A stretch of DNA of 64,000 bases from Streptomyces sp. CG 926 (GCF_003148825.1 NZ_QGGZ01000001.1:124001-188000); one strand, 5' to 3'; positions 26,969-36,129 are shown, counted from the stretch's first letter. The notes: generated from the letters alone by a model not told the origin. Numbers and translations: made by a program.

Positions 26969-29900
26969 TCAGGCGCGGCGCAGGCGGACCGTGACGATCT
27001 GGAAGGGGCGCAGGGTGAGCGGGACGAGGCCCTCCGGGGTGGCGACCCCCACCGCCGTGCCCGACAGCGGGCGCTCCAGCAGGTCGCTCTCCACGGCCTC
27101 CGCCAGCGGGAAGTCGGCGGCGAGGGTGGCCCGGGCGCGGCCGCCGCGGGACTCGTAGAGGCGGACGATCACGTCCCCGCTGCGGTCCTCGGCGAGTTTG
27201 ACCGCCTCGACCACCACCGCGTCCTCGTCGACGGCGACCAGCGGGGCGACCGGTCCGGCCCCGGGGACCACCCGCTCGGGCAGGTTCAACGCGTGGCCCT
27301 CACGGACCGCGTCCCCGATGCCGGCGCCGGGCGCGAGCGAGAAGCGCAGGGTGTGGGAGCCCTGGTCGGTCTCCGGGTCGGGGTAGCGCGGGGCGCGCAG
27401 CAGGGAGAGCCGGACCGTGGTGGTCTGGCCGCCGTCGGCCCGTACGTCCCGGGTCACGTCGTGCCCGTACGTGGAGTCGTTGAGCAGCGCCACCCCCCAG
27501 CCGGGCTCTTCCGCGTGGATCCAGCGGTGGGCGCAGATCTCGAACTTCGCCGCCTCCCAGGAGGTGTTGGTGTGGGTGGCCCTGTACACGTGCCCGAACT
27601 GTGTCTCGGAGGCGGTCCGTTCGGCCTTCACGTCCAGCGGGAAGGCGGCCTTGAGGAACTTCTCCGTCTCGTGCCAGTCCACGTCCGTGACGATGTCGAC
27701 CGTTTTGGCCCCGGCCCGCAGCGTGATCTGCTGGACGGCCGCCGACCGTCCGAAGGAGCGGGTCACGCGGACGGTCGCCGCTCGCGGGCCGCTCCCGGTG
27801 ACCTCCAGCCGGTCCAGCTGCACGAGGTCGGTGACCCGGTTGCGGTAGAACGCGTCGATGTCCCAGGCGTCCCACATGTTCGGGAAGTCGGGGTGGATCT
27901 GGAGCAGGTTCGCCGCCGTGCCCGGGGCGATCGTCTCCCGGCGCGCCTCCAGGTCGTAGACGGAGACGATCAGGCCGCGGCTGTCGATCTCCACCAGCAG
28001 TCGGCCGTTGGCCAGGATGTGCCCGCCGCCGTGCCGCTCCTCCACCGTGACCGGCTCCCGCGCCGCGGCCGGACGGCCCGCCCCGCCGGCCGGGACGCCG
28101 CGGCGGGCGTGCGGGGCGCAGTTGAAGACGAGCTCCTCGGTGCCCTGACCGGCGAGGGCCTGCTGCGCGGCGAGGGTGATCCCCTGGAGCTCCTCGCGCA
28201 GGGCCGCGTACGTCTCGCGCGCCTCGCGGTGCACCCAGGCGATGGACGAGCCCGGCAGGATGTCGTGGAACTGGTGGAGCAGCACGGTCTTCCAGATCCG
28301 CTCCAGTTCCTCGTACGGGTACGCGTACTCCGCGACCCGCACCGCGGCGGTCGCCGCCCACAGCTCGGCCTCACGCAGCAGCGACTCGCTGCGCCGGTTG
28401 CCCTGCTTGGTCTTGGCCTGGGAGGTGTAGGTGCCGCGGTGCAGTTCCAGGTAGAGCTCACCGGCCCAGACGGGAGCGTCCTGGTACTCGGCGTGGGCCT
28501 TCTCGAAGAAGGCGTCGGGGCGCTCGATCCGGACCTTCGGGGAACCCTCCAGGTCCCGCTGGCGGCGGGCGCGGGCGAGGTGTTCGCGGGTGGGGCCGCC
28601 GCCGCCGTCGCCCCAGCCGAAGGGGACGAGCGAGCGCGAACCGTGGCCCTTCTCGCGGTAGTTGCGGGCGGCGTGGGCGAGTTGGGCGCCGCCCAGGTCG
28701 CTGTTGTAGGTGTCGACGGGCGGGAAGTGGGTGAAGACGCGGGTGCCGTCGATGCCCTCCCACCAGAAGGTGTGGTGGGGGAACCGGTTGACCTGGGACC
28801 AGGAGATCTTCTGGGTCAGGAACCACTTGGAGCCGGTGAGCTTGACGATCTGCGGCAGCGCGGCGGTGTAGCCGAAGGAGTCGGGGAGCCAGACGTTCTG
28901 CGTCTCGATGCCGAACTCGTCGAGGAAGAACTTCTTGCCGTAGAGGAACTGGCGGGCCATGGCCTCGCCGCCGACCATGTTGGTGTCGGACTCCACCCAC
29001 ATGCCGCCGACCGGCACGAACTGCCCGTCCGCGATCTTCTTCTTGATCCGCTCGAAGAGCTCGGGCCGGTAGGTCTTGATCCAGTCGAGCTGCTGCGCCT
29101 GGGACATCGCGAAGACGAACTCGGGGTTCCGGTCCATCAGGTCGACCATGTTGGAGGTGGTGCGCGCGACCTTGCGGACCGTCTCGCGCAGGGGCCACAG
29201 CCACGCGGAGTCGATGTGGGCGTGGCCGACCGCGCTGATCCGGTGCGCGGAGGCGTTGGCCGGGGCGGCGAGCACCCCGGTCAGGCAGCCGCGGGCGGCG
29301 GCCGCGGTGCCGGGCACGTCGCCGAGGTCGAGGGTGTCCAGGGCCGCGCCGAGGGCCCGCAGGATCTCGTGCCGGCGGGCGTCGGCGGTGTCGAGCTGGG
29401 TCATCAGGTCGTAGAGCACCTCCAGGTCCTGGACCAGCTCCCAGACCTCGGTCTCGAAGACGGTGAGCTCCATCCGGGCGAGCCGGTACAGGGGTCGGTC
29501 TCCGCTGGTGGGCAGGTCCCCCTCGTAGGTGACCGCGTGGTCGACCAGGACCGGGTTGGAGGCCGCCTCGACGTACCACTCGATCTCTTCGCCGCCTTCG
29601 GCGCGATCGGCCACGCGGACCCAGTCGTTGTACGGGTTGAGGGCCTTCACCTCGCCGCCGTCGGCCCGGTGGACCAGGCCCTCGCACTGGAATCCGGGCA
29701 TCATCCGGTCGAAGCCGAGGTCGAGGACGGCTTCCACCGTGCGGCCGGCCCAGTCCGCGGGGACGGTACCGGTGACCTTGAACCAGGTGGTACCCCAGGC
29801 CGGGCCCCACGGGTCGCCGATCGCGCAGGGCTCGTAGGTCGCCGCGAGCCCTTCGGCGACGGGGACGGGCTCGCCGGGGGCCTCCCAGCGCTCGACGGTC

Positions 29901-29992
29901 AGCGGGACCGCGCGGGAGTGGACGGCGGGCTTGACGCGCTCCTTGAGAACCCGGCGGAGGCGGTGTTCGGTGACGCTGCGGTCGTCGTGCAT
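26969..29992 (-). CDS. GH38 alpha-mannosidase
   Basis: Glycoside hydrolase family 38, 1007 aa, the normal size for bacterial members; it removes terminal alpha-linked mannose. The zinc-binding motif is AVGHAHIDSAWLWPL (about residue 256). The nucleophile aspartate is in WVESDTNMVGGEAM (about 334). Further family marks are WLPDSFGYTAALPQIVKLTG and the C-terminal beta domains. No signal peptide is seen, so it acts in the cytoplasm on imported sugars. ATG at 29992 follows GGAGCAGCCGTC. It is the last gene of the operon SBP-permease-permease-mannosidase, so the importer probably brings in mannosides or N-glycan pieces. Confidence 0.94.
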   Translation of the reverse strand: MHDDRSVTEHRLRRVLKERVKPAVHSRAVPLTVERWEAPGEPVPVAEGLAATYEPCAIGDPWGPAWGTTWFKVTGTVPADWAGRTVEAVLDLGFDRMMPGFQCEGLVHRADGGEVKALNPYNDWVRVADRAEGGEEIEWYVEAASNPVLVDHAVTYEGDLPTSGDRPLYRLARMELTVFETEVWELVQDLEVLYDLMTQLDTADARRHEILRALGAALDTLDLGDVPGTAAAARGCLTGVLAAPANASAHRISAVGHAHIDSAWLWPLRETVRKVARTTSNMVDLMDRNPEFVFAMSQAQQLDWIKTYRPELFERIKKKIADGQFVPVGGMWVESDTNMVGGEAMARQFLYGKKFFLDEFGIETQNVWLPDSFGYTAALPQIVKLTGSKWFLTQKISWSQVNRFPHHTFWWEGIDGTRVFTHFPPVDTYNSDLGGAQLAHAARNYREKGHGSRSLVPFGWGDGGGGPTREHLARARRQRDLEGSPKVRIERPDAFFEKAHAEYQDAPVWAGELYLELHRGTYTSQAKTKQGNRRSESLLREAELWAATAAVRVAEYAYPYEELERIWKTVLLHQFHDILPGSSIAWVHREARETYAALREELQGITLAAQQALAGQGTEELVFNCAPHARRGVPAGGAGRPAAAREPVTVEERHGGGHILANGRLLVEIDSRGLIVSVYDLEARRETIAPGTAANLLQIHPDFPNMWDAWDIDAFYRNRVTDLVQLDRLEVTGSGPRAATVRVTRSFGRSAAVQQITLRAGAKTVDIVTDVDWHETEKFLKAAFPLDVKAERTASETQFGHVYRATHTNTSWEAAKFEICAHRWIHAEEPGWGVALLNDSTYGHDVTRDVRADGGQTTTVRLSLLRAPRYPDPETDQGSHTLRFSLAPGAGIGDAVREGHALNLPERVVPGAGPVAPLVAVDEDAVVVEAVKLAEDRSGDVIVRLYESRGGRARATLAADFPLAEAVESDLLERPLSGTAVGVATPEGLVPLTLRPFQIVTVRLRRA

Positions 29993-30010
29993 GACGGCTG
30001 CTCCAGGGAG

Positions 30011-30084
30011 GGTGGTCGGTCGGGAGGTGTCGTACGGGGGTGCCGGTCGGGCGGTGCTGGTACGGGGGTGCCGGTCGGGCGGTG
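30011..30084. repeat. 28-bp tandem repeat between permease and mannosidase
   Basis: A 25-bp unit beginning GTACGGGGGTGCCGGTCGGG occurs twice (30032-30056 and 30060-30084), with a third, degenerate copy at 30011-30031; the period is 28 bp. It fills the 118-bp gap between the last two genes of the sugar operon. It could adjust the mRNA level of the mannosidase or be neutral slippage. Confidence 0.7.
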
Positions 30085-30110
30085 TCGGTAGGGATGGTGG
30101 GCGGGCCGGC

Positions 30111-30989
30111 TCAGAGCTTGACGGCTCCCTCGCCCACGCCCTTGAAGAAGAAACGCTGGAGGGCGAAGAAGAGCAGCATCATCGGGACGAGCGCGGCCAT
30201 CGCGCCGGCCGCGACCAGCCGCTGGTCGTTGACGGTGGTGGCGCCGGCCAGGGTCTTCAGGCCGAGCTGGAGGGTGTAGTGGTCGCTGTTCGTGAGGACG
30301 AGCAGGGGCCACAGGAAGTCGTCCCAGGCGCCCATGAAGCTGGTGATGCAGACGACGGCCAGGGCGCCCTTGGCGGCGGGCAGGAAGACCCGGGTGAAAC
30401 GCGTCCATTCGCCCGCCCCGTCCAGGACGGCGGCCTCCTCGACCTCCCGGGGCACGGCCAGGAAGGCCGCCCGCATGATCATGATGTTGAGTACGGAGAC
30501 CGCACCGGGCAGCCACACGCCGATGAGGGTGTCGAGAAGCCCCATCTCGCGGACGGTGAGGAACATCGAGATCATCACGGACTCGAAGGGGAACATCAGG
30601 GTCGCCACCAGCACGGTGAAGACGATCCGACGGCCCTTCCAGGCGGCCCGGGACAGGGCGTAGCCGCCCATCGCGGAGAAGAGCATGTTCGAGGTGATCG
30701 CGAGCACGGCGACGGTGAGGGTGTTGCCGACGTACTGCGCCAGCGGGAAGGACTCGGCGACCCGGACGTAGTTGTCGAGGGTGGGCCGCGCGGGCAGCAC
30801 GCCGTCGTACACGTTCTCGGTGCGGCCCCGGATCGAGGTCAGGAACTGCCAGACGATCGGGCCCAGCATGACCACCAGCATCAGCACCAGCGTGGCGTAC
30901 CGCCCGGCGAGGGCGAGCCGGTGGCGCCGGCGGGCGGCGACGGTACGCCGGTCCGGCCGCCCGGCCCCGGCGGATGACGGTGCGCTCAC
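30111..30989 (-). CDS. ABC sugar transporter permease (MalG type)
   Basis: Inner-membrane permease of 292 aa, six helices. The cytoplasmic EAA loop reads EEAAVLDGAGEWTRFTRVFL, the contact site for the ATPase. GTG at 30989 overlaps the stop of the other permease (GTGA). No ATP-binding subunit is in this window; streptomycete sugar importers of this type often share one such as MsiK encoded elsewhere. It belongs to the same transcript as the alpha-mannosidase. Confidence 0.92.
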   Translation of the reverse strand: MSAPSSAGAGRPDRRTVAARRRHRLALAGRYATLVLMLVVMLGPIVWQFLTSIRGRTENVYDGVLPARPTLDNYVRVAESFPLAQYVGNTLTVAVLAITSNMLFSAMGGYALSRAAWKGRRIVFTVLVATLMFPFESVMISMFLTVREMGLLDTLIGVWLPGAVSVLNIMIMRAAFLAVPREVEEAAVLDGAGEWTRFTRVFLPAAKGALAVVCITSFMGAWDDFLWPLLVLTNSDHYTLQLGLKTLAGATTVNDQRLVAAGAMAALVPMMLLFFALQRFFFKGVGEGAVKL

Positions 30990-31972
30990 CGCTCGTCTCC
31001 CTTCGACAGCCGGCGGCCCACCAGGCTGAAGCCCAGGGTCAGCAGGAACAGCAGGATGGAGATGGCGGAGGCGTAGCCCGTCTCGCCGGAGAAGCCGAGG
31101 CCGACCTGCCTGATCAGGAAGGGCAGGGTGCGGGCACCGCCGCCGGGGCCGCCGCTCTCGCCGCCGAGTATGTAGATCTCGGTGAACACGCGCAGCGCCG
31201 AGATGGCGGAGAGCGTGCCGACCAGCAGCATCATGGGCTTCACCTGGGGCACGGTGATGCTGAAGAAGCGGCGGACGGGGCCGGCGCCGTCGATGGCGGC
31301 CGCCTCGTGAAGGGTGGCGGAGACGTTCCCGAGGGCCGCGAGGTAGAAGACCATGTAGTAGCCGAGGCCCTTCCACACGGTCACGATCATCGCGGAGACC
31401 AGCAGCATCGTGGAGTCCGTCAGGAAGGGGATCGGCTCGGAGACGAGATGCAGCCGCTGGAAGACGGTGTTGACGAGACCGTCGCTGCGCAGCACCCACT
31501 GCCAGATCAGCCCGACGACCACGGCGGAGGCGATCACCGGGGTGTAGAAGGCGGAGCGGAAGAAGCCGATGCCGGGGATCTTCGCCTGGACGAGGACCGC
31601 GAGGGCCAGCGGCAGGAGGACCAGGCAGGGCACGACCACCACGAGGTACAGCACGCTGTTGCCGGTCGCCACCCAGAAGTCGGGGTCGGCGAAGGCCCGC
31701 CGGTAGTTGTCGAGGCCGACGAAGCTGCCGCCGCGCAGGATCTGGGCGTCCGTCAGGGAGAGGATGACGGTGTTGACGAACGGCCAGAGGCTGAACAGCG
31801 TCACCATCACGAGGCCGGGCGCGAGGAACAGGTAGGGGGTCCACCACCGGCGGTGGAGCAGTCCCGTCTCGGTCTCCATGGCCCGCAGGGCGCGCCGCCG
31901 GCGGGCCGCCGCGCGACGCCGCTCGTGTGCCGCGGTGCGGCTGCGCGGCCGGCCGGCGGCGAGGCCGATCAC
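30986..31972 (-). CDS. ABC sugar transporter permease (MalF type)
   Basis: Inner-membrane permease, 328 aa from GTG at 31972, which overlaps the SBP stop (GTGA). An ATG at 31879 would give 297 aa and match the family start more tightly, since the extra 31 residues are Arg-rich. Six helices follow TPYLFLAPGLVMVTLFSLWP. The EAA loop is HEAAAIDGAGPVRRFFSITV. Its partner permease overlaps the 3' end. The cargo is probably a mannose-containing oligosaccharide, judging by the mannosidase. Confidence 0.92.
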   Translation of the reverse strand: MIGLAAGRPRSRTAAHERRRAAARRRRALRAMETETGLLHRRWWTPYLFLAPGLVMVTLFSLWPFVNTVILSLTDAQILRGGSFVGLDNYRRAFADPDFWVATGNSVLYLVVVVPCLVLLPLALAVLVQAKIPGIGFFRSAFYTPVIASAVVVGLIWQWVLRSDGLVNTVFQRLHLVSEPIPFLTDSTMLLVSAMIVTVWKGLGYYMVFYLAALGNVSATLHEAAAIDGAGPVRRFFSITVPQVKPMMLLVGTLSAISALRVFTEIYILGGESGGPGGGARTLPFLIRQVGLGFSGETGYASAISILLFLLTLGFSLVGRRLSKGDER

Positions 31973-33303
31973 TTGTCGGCCGCGGCGGCGAGGAGCTTGT
32001 TCGCCGCTTCCTGGGCCTTGCGTACGGCGGTCCGGGGGTCCTGTTCGCCTTGGATGGCCTTCTGCATCTCGCGAACGACGGCGTCGCCGACCTGGTTGGT
32101 CCACTGGACGGGGGTGTTGGCGTCGAGCGCGGCGGTCTTCAGCTGCTCGGCGCCGACGGCGCGGGCGAGGGTCTCCGCGTCCGTGCCGTCGCCCTTGTCT
32201 GAGAAGAACGGGTCGGCGAGCCCTTGGGCGTTGGAGGGGTAGATGGTGGCCTTCCTGGAGAACGCCACCTGGTTGGGGCCGTTGGTGACCCATCGGGCGA
32301 ACTCGGCCGCCGCGTCGACATGCTTGGTGTCCTTCTTGATGCCGAGCGACTGGGCGTAGATGCCGATGTGGCCGAGTTCGCCGGTGACGGCCCCGGCGAC
32401 CTGGGTCTTGGCGTAGATCTGCGGGGCGTTCTTCTTGATGTCCTTGACGAAGCCCGGGGAACCCGGACCGAAGACGATCTTGCCGCTGCCGTAGAGCTGG
32501 TTGATGTCGTCCGACGTGAGGAGGGACTCCTTGGGCATGGCGCCCTTAACGTACAGGTCCTTCATCCGCTCCACCCACCGGACGGCCTTGTCCGTGTCGA
32601 AGGTGAAGCGCTCCCGCTTCTCGTCGAGGAGGGGAATGCCCATCTTCTGCCAGTCCCCGGGCAGTCGGCCCTTGGGGTCGGCCATGAAGGCGGAGTACCG
32701 GCCGCCGGACGAGGCGGCGATCCGCTCGGCGTAGTCGAAGAACTGCTCCACGCCGGTCGGCGGCGCGGCCGGATCCAGACCGGCCTTCTCGAAGAGCTCT
32801 CTGTTGTAGGTGAGGATCTCCGGGGTCACGTACCAGGGGTACGCGTACACGCTGTCGCCCTTGCCGGGGAGCTTGAACTGCTCCCAGGCTCCCGGCACGT
32901 ACTCCTTCGCCGACGCGCCGTCGAGGGCGGCCACGTCGGCGAGCATGCCGCGGTCGCCGAGGAGCTGGAAGGAGTCGGTGGAGAGGTTGACCACGTCGGG
33001 GAGGGCTCCGGCCTGGGCGTCGGCGACGAGTTTCTCGTTGTAGCCGTCGCCGGGGACGTCCTCCCAGGTGACCTTCACCTCGGGGTAGCGCTTCTCGAAG
33101 GCGTCGATGACCCCTTGGACGTAGGCCGTGAAGGTGGGCTTCAGCTGGAGCGTCCGGAAGGTGATCCCACCGGCCACCTCGCCCGTCCGCCGCGCCTCCT
33201 TCGCGTCGGTGGCGCCGCCGCTCAGGCCGCACGCGGTGGTCGACAGGAGGGTTCCCGCCGCCAGCAGGACCACAGCGATACGGGTCGGGTTCGAACGGGT
33301 CAT
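31969..33303 (-). CDS. Extracellular sugar-binding lipoprotein of the ABC importer
   Basis: Solute-binding protein family 1, 444 aa. The signal peptide (RIAVVLLAAGTLLS) ends in the lipobox LLSTTAC, so it is lipid-anchored outside. The mature part starts with TFRTLQLKPTFTAYVQGVID and has the family's periplasmic fold, with KVTWEDVPGDGYNEKLVADA in the first lobe. ATG at 33303 follows AAAGGCGGCGACG. It is the first gene of the four-gene operon and lies directly after a 400-bp regulatory region. Confidence 0.93.
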   Translation of the reverse strand: MTRSNPTRIAVVLLAAGTLLSTTACGLSGGATDAKEARRTGEVAGGITFRTLQLKPTFTAYVQGVIDAFEKRYPEVKVTWEDVPGDGYNEKLVADAQAGALPDVVNLSTDSFQLLGDRGMLADVAALDGASAKEYVPGAWEQFKLPGKGDSVYAYPWYVTPEILTYNRELFEKAGLDPAAPPTGVEQFFDYAERIAASSGGRYSAFMADPKGRLPGDWQKMGIPLLDEKRERFTFDTDKAVRWVERMKDLYVKGAMPKESLLTSDDINQLYGSGKIVFGPGSPGFVKDIKKNAPQIYAKTQVAGAVTGELGHIGIYAQSLGIKKDTKHVDAAAEFARWVTNGPNQVAFSRKATIYPSNAQGLADPFFSDKGDGTDAETLARAVGAEQLKTAALDANTPVQWTNQVGDAVVREMQKAIQGEQDPRTAVRKAQEAANKLLAAAADK

Positions 33304-33703
33304 CGTCGCCGCCTTTGCAGAAGTCCGGCCTCGTCGCCGGAGGCGGTGCCCACGGTCGTCCGAAAGCAAGACCTCGTCAATGAGGCAGGAGGAAGGCCGG
33401 CCGGTGACGCATTGGTGCCGAATGGCGCGACCGCGCCGAACAGGTCCCGAAGGCTTCGACCGTGACAGCTTTGAGCTGTACTGATGCGCTTTAGTACAAA
33501 GAAGTTCGAGCAAGGCACCGATTCGACGACGAAGCTGCTTGCGCGTCAAACTTGACTTCTTATCGATGGTTCACGACGGGTCCGCACTAATGCGCTTTAC
33601 CCGCACGCGCGAACCGCTTTGGACGGGTGCCCGCCGCGATGCGCGCGGAGCCGCGATCGCTCGGCCCCCGGCCGGTCTCCGCCTCGCCGCCGCCGGCCGA
33701 TGG
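33304..33703 (-). promoter_or_regulatory. Regulatory region of the sugar operon with two repeated boxes
   Basis: No gene is visible. The 13-bp sequence CTGATGCGCTTTA (33481-33493) recurs as CTAATGCGCTTTA (33587-33599), 106 bp apart and in the same direction; read on the minus strand the half TAAAGCGC resembles LacI-family operator halves. Next to the first box is the palindrome ACAGCT-TTG-AGCTGT (33465-33479). A repressor controlling mannoside uptake is the likely user. No LacI gene is in the window. The promoter itself cannot be fixed. Confidence 0.5.
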
Positions 33704-34492
33704 TCACTTGGGCTTGTTGCGGTAGATGCGACGGCCGGCCAGATGCGTGGTGACCGTCTCGCCCCGCCACAGCTTCCGGTCTCCGTCCATCTCGTCCGGA
33801 GCGGGCCAGCGACCGCGGCTGATGTCCGACCGGATGCTGTCGGGCTGCAGGCCGGACGCCTCAGCGATCTCGACGACCGTGTATCGGCGGGACGGTTCGA
33901 GGGCGGCGGCCTCCCTGGTGTGGTGCTCGCCGAAGAACCGGGCGATGGCCTCCGGGTCGAACTCGATGGTCCTGCCGCGCCTGCCGATGGCGGCCGGCCA
34001 GCCGGGATGCCGTCCCCATCGGGGATTCTCCGACAGGTAGCGGGCGCTCATGCCGTAGTGCTCGGCTATCTCGGTGTACGTGACTCCCGGGCGGCCCTCG
34101 GGAGGTACGGGCCCGCCGTTCGACGCGCGGGGGCCGGCCCCGACCGCCGGGGGCCGTGCGACGGTACGGGGCTCCGGCGGGACCTGGCCCGGGTGGCTCT
34201 CCGCGACGGTGAGGACGACCGTACGGCCGTCCGGGTCGGTCAGCGTGTGCCGGCCCGGCGGCAGGAAGCCGGCGCCGTTCGGCGGGGCGGTGAGGCCGAG
34301 GCGCAGGTATCCGGTCTCCGGGCGGCTCGTGGCCGGGTAGAGCTCCAGGACGCCGCCGTCGGCGAGCGTCGCCGCGTAGTGCTCAGGCCCGTTGCCGTGC
34401 CGCTCGCGCACGAGGGTGAGGCCGATGCCCCGGTAGAAGTCGCGGCAGGCGTCGAGCCGGTTCGTGTAGATCACGGCGAGTTCGAGGATCAT
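33704..34492 (-). CDS. Glyoxalase/VOC-fold protein fused to helix-turn-helix segments
   Basis: Protein of 262 aa. ATG at 34492 follows AGGAGCGCCAGC. Residues 1-110 form one VOC (glyoxalase/bleomycin-resistance) unit: MILELAVIYTNRLDACRDFY, HYAATLADGGVLELYPATS and TLTDPDGRTVVL. After a Pro-rich linker, residues 150-262 hold two DNA-binding-like units: YTEIAEHYGMSARYLSENP and YTVVEIAEASGLQPDSIRSD, each followed by a WP-type wing (GWPAAIGRRGRTIEFDPEAI; GRWPAPDEMDGDRKLW). This suggests a ligand-sensing transcription factor, or a fusion of unclear role. It diverges from another small helix-turn-helix gene at 34712. Confidence 0.8.
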   Translation of the reverse strand: MILELAVIYTNRLDACRDFYRGIGLTLVRERHGNGPEHYAATLADGGVLELYPATSRPETGYLRLGLTAPPNGAGFLPPGRHTLTDPDGRTVVLTVAESHPGQVPPEPRTVARPPAVGAGPRASNGGPVPPEGRPGVTYTEIAEHYGMSARYLSENPRWGRHPGWPAAIGRRGRTIEFDPEAIARFFGEHHTREAAALEPSRRYTVVEIAEASGLQPDSIRSDISRGRWPAPDEMDGDRKLWRGETVTTHLAGRRIYRNKPK

Positions 34493-34711
34493 GCTGGCGC
34501 TCCTGGTGTGGGATGACTGCGAGCGGATGGTGGGGCCCGGACCGCTCCTCGCAACGACGGTCCTTTCCAGGGCACTTGCTTGCGGGGTCGCCGCACCGCC
34601 ACCCGAACCCCCGCTCAAGGCAGCCCACTTGGCTCGTCTTCGACTCGGCGCGACACGCGCTGAGCGGGAAGGTCATCTCAAATTCCTACCACGTCTGCTT
34701 ACGCTGTCCCC

Positions 34712-35002
34712 ATGACCGACAGCACCCCTTCCGATCAGCAGGTGCCCGATGACCTGCGCATCTTGACCGTCGAGTACCTGAGCGCGGTCCGGGCGCGCCT
34801 CGCCGACATCGACGCCCCCGTGGTGCGGGAACGAGCCGCGCGGCTGTTCACCGATCAGCTGCTGCCCGATGTGGCGAAGGCGGTCAAGGACATACGTACC
34901 GCCGCTGTCGGCGAGCTGCGTCAGGGGCGCACGCTGCGGGAGGTGTCGGTACTGATCGGGCTGTCCGTTCCCCGGGTCGACCAACTGCTCAAGGGGAAGT
35001 GA
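34712..35002 (+). CDS. Small helix-turn-helix protein
   Basis: Protein of 96 aa. The C-terminal 25 residues form a helix-turn-helix of sigma-region-4 type (TLREVSVLIGLSVPRVDQLL), preceded by a helical dimerisation-like stretch (VRERAARLFTDQLLPDVAKA). ATG at 34712 has no ribosome site, and a -10-like TACGCT ends only about 7 bases before it, so the transcript may be leaderless. It diverges from the VOC-HTH fusion across 219 bp in which I see no other structure. Target unknown. Confidence 0.75.
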   Translation: MTDSTPSDQQVPDDLRILTVEYLSAVRARLADIDAPVVRERAARLFTDQLLPDVAKAVKDIRTAAVGELRQGRTLREVSVLIGLSVPRVDQLLKGK

Positions 35003-35033
35003 GAAGTTGTCGTCCCGCTGCGGGACAGGCCGT

Positions 35034-35563
35034 TCAGCCCGCGTCCACCTCGGGCGCGCAGCGCCTGCCGAGGTAGCAGCAGGGGGCGCCGTCGGGCCGC
35101 ACGCCCACGGTCGACGACCGGGGGCCGCGCGGGTGGCGCGGGTGGCGGGCGGCATGTGGACCCCGCCGAGGTCGCGCAGGAGCTCGCGCATCAGGTCGGC
35201 GTAGAGAAGAGGGGCGGCGCCGGGGACCGCACGCGGGTAGCCGTACTGGCCGATCGAGGCTCCGTCGTGGCCGTAGCCCGGGACCTCGTGCCAGTCGTAG
35301 AGCGACCGGCCCAGCCCCCAACCGTGCGCGTTCAGCTGCCACTTGTCGGGTACCTCGACCGCCCACCGCCGCATCTCGGCCGGCCGGAGCACGTCCGCGG
35401 CGCCGGCCAGGACGCGTCCGTACGGCCCCGCCGACCGGGGCGGCATGTCCCCGGCCGGCGCCTCCCCGCTCCGTTCGGTCGCGGCCCGGGTCGGTTGCAG
35501 CGACATGCGCGCGCTGCGCCGGGCGGTGCGCCGCTGGGAGGGCCGGGCGCCCGGCATCGGCAT
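35034..35563 (-). pseudogene. Degraded serine hydrolase (beta-lactamase family) remnant
   Basis: Only the C-terminal part of a class-C beta-lactamase/D-Ala-D-Ala peptidase-like protein is left. Pieces such as PPRSAGPYGRVLAGAADVLR, NAHGWGLGRSLYDWHEVPGY and GHDGASIGQYGYPRAVPGAA fit the family. The residues between AADVLRPAEM and WAVEVPDKWQ are shorter than expected, and the serine active-site half is absent. After about 35150 the frame turns nonsensical, while another minus frame continues with GVRPDGAPCCYLGRRCAPEV and a stop at 35034, indicating a frameshift. It fills the gap between 35002 and the next gene. Confidence 0.6.
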
Positions 35564-35573
35564 CCGATCCCGT

Positions 35574-35939
35574 CTACTTCATCGGGTACCGGGTCTTCTC
35601 CGTGAGCTTGCCGTCCTTGAAGCAGAAGCGGAGCACGGTCTCTTGGCCGTTCTCGGCCTCGCCGCTGGACAGGTACCAGGAGCAGGTGCTGCCCTCGGGC
35701 TCGACCGGTCCGCCCTCCTTGAGGGCGCTCTTGACGAAGCTGTCCCCGGACGGGAGCTTGCCGCGGACCTCGCCCTCCGCGTCCCCGGTCTTCACGGCCT
35801 CGTAGACCGCGGGATCGACCAGGGTCTTGTCGGCCATGTCGAGGATCTTCCCCATGCCGAAGACCACAGCTATGAGGAGGCCCACGCCGAGCACCAGCGC
35901 CACCGCGCACCCGATCAGACAACCCTTGCGCTGAGCCAC
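35574..35939 (-). CDS. Small membrane-anchored hypothetical protein
   Basis: Protein of 121 aa. A short basic start (AQRKGCLIG) is followed by one membrane helix (CAVALVLGVGLLIAVVFGMG) and an outward domain of about 85 residues with two cysteines (STCSWYLS, LRFCFKDG) that may pair. GTG at 35939 follows GGAGGAACGGGC. No family recognised; such single-helix proteins with a small beta domain are common in Streptomyces. It is transcribed away from the universal-stress gene, from which 190 bp separate it. Confidence 0.72.
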   Translation of the reverse strand: MAQRKGCLIGCAVALVLGVGLLIAVVFGMGKILDMADKTLVDPAVYEAVKTGDAEGEVRGKLPSGDSFVKSALKEGGPVEPEGSTCSWYLSSGEAENGQETVLRFCFKDGKLTEKTRYPMK

Positions 35940-36129
35940 GCCCGTTCCTCCATGTCGTTCGTGTCCGGCGGCGATCGCCTGGACACTCACACCCTCGCAA
36001 GGGGCCGGGGGCGCGGGCTGTCCTCGAAAGTCGTCGGCCGGCACGACGATCGTCGTTCGAGGTCGGACGTGGTGCGCCGTGTATACAGGGAGGAGATCGA
36101 CTATTCCGGCGAAGCGAGAGGATCCCACC

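Noticed and set aside
27293..30091. A 932-codon plus-strand frame opposite the alpha-mannosidase.
   Set aside because: A shadow of a high-GC gene; the minus strand encodes all GH38 motifs.
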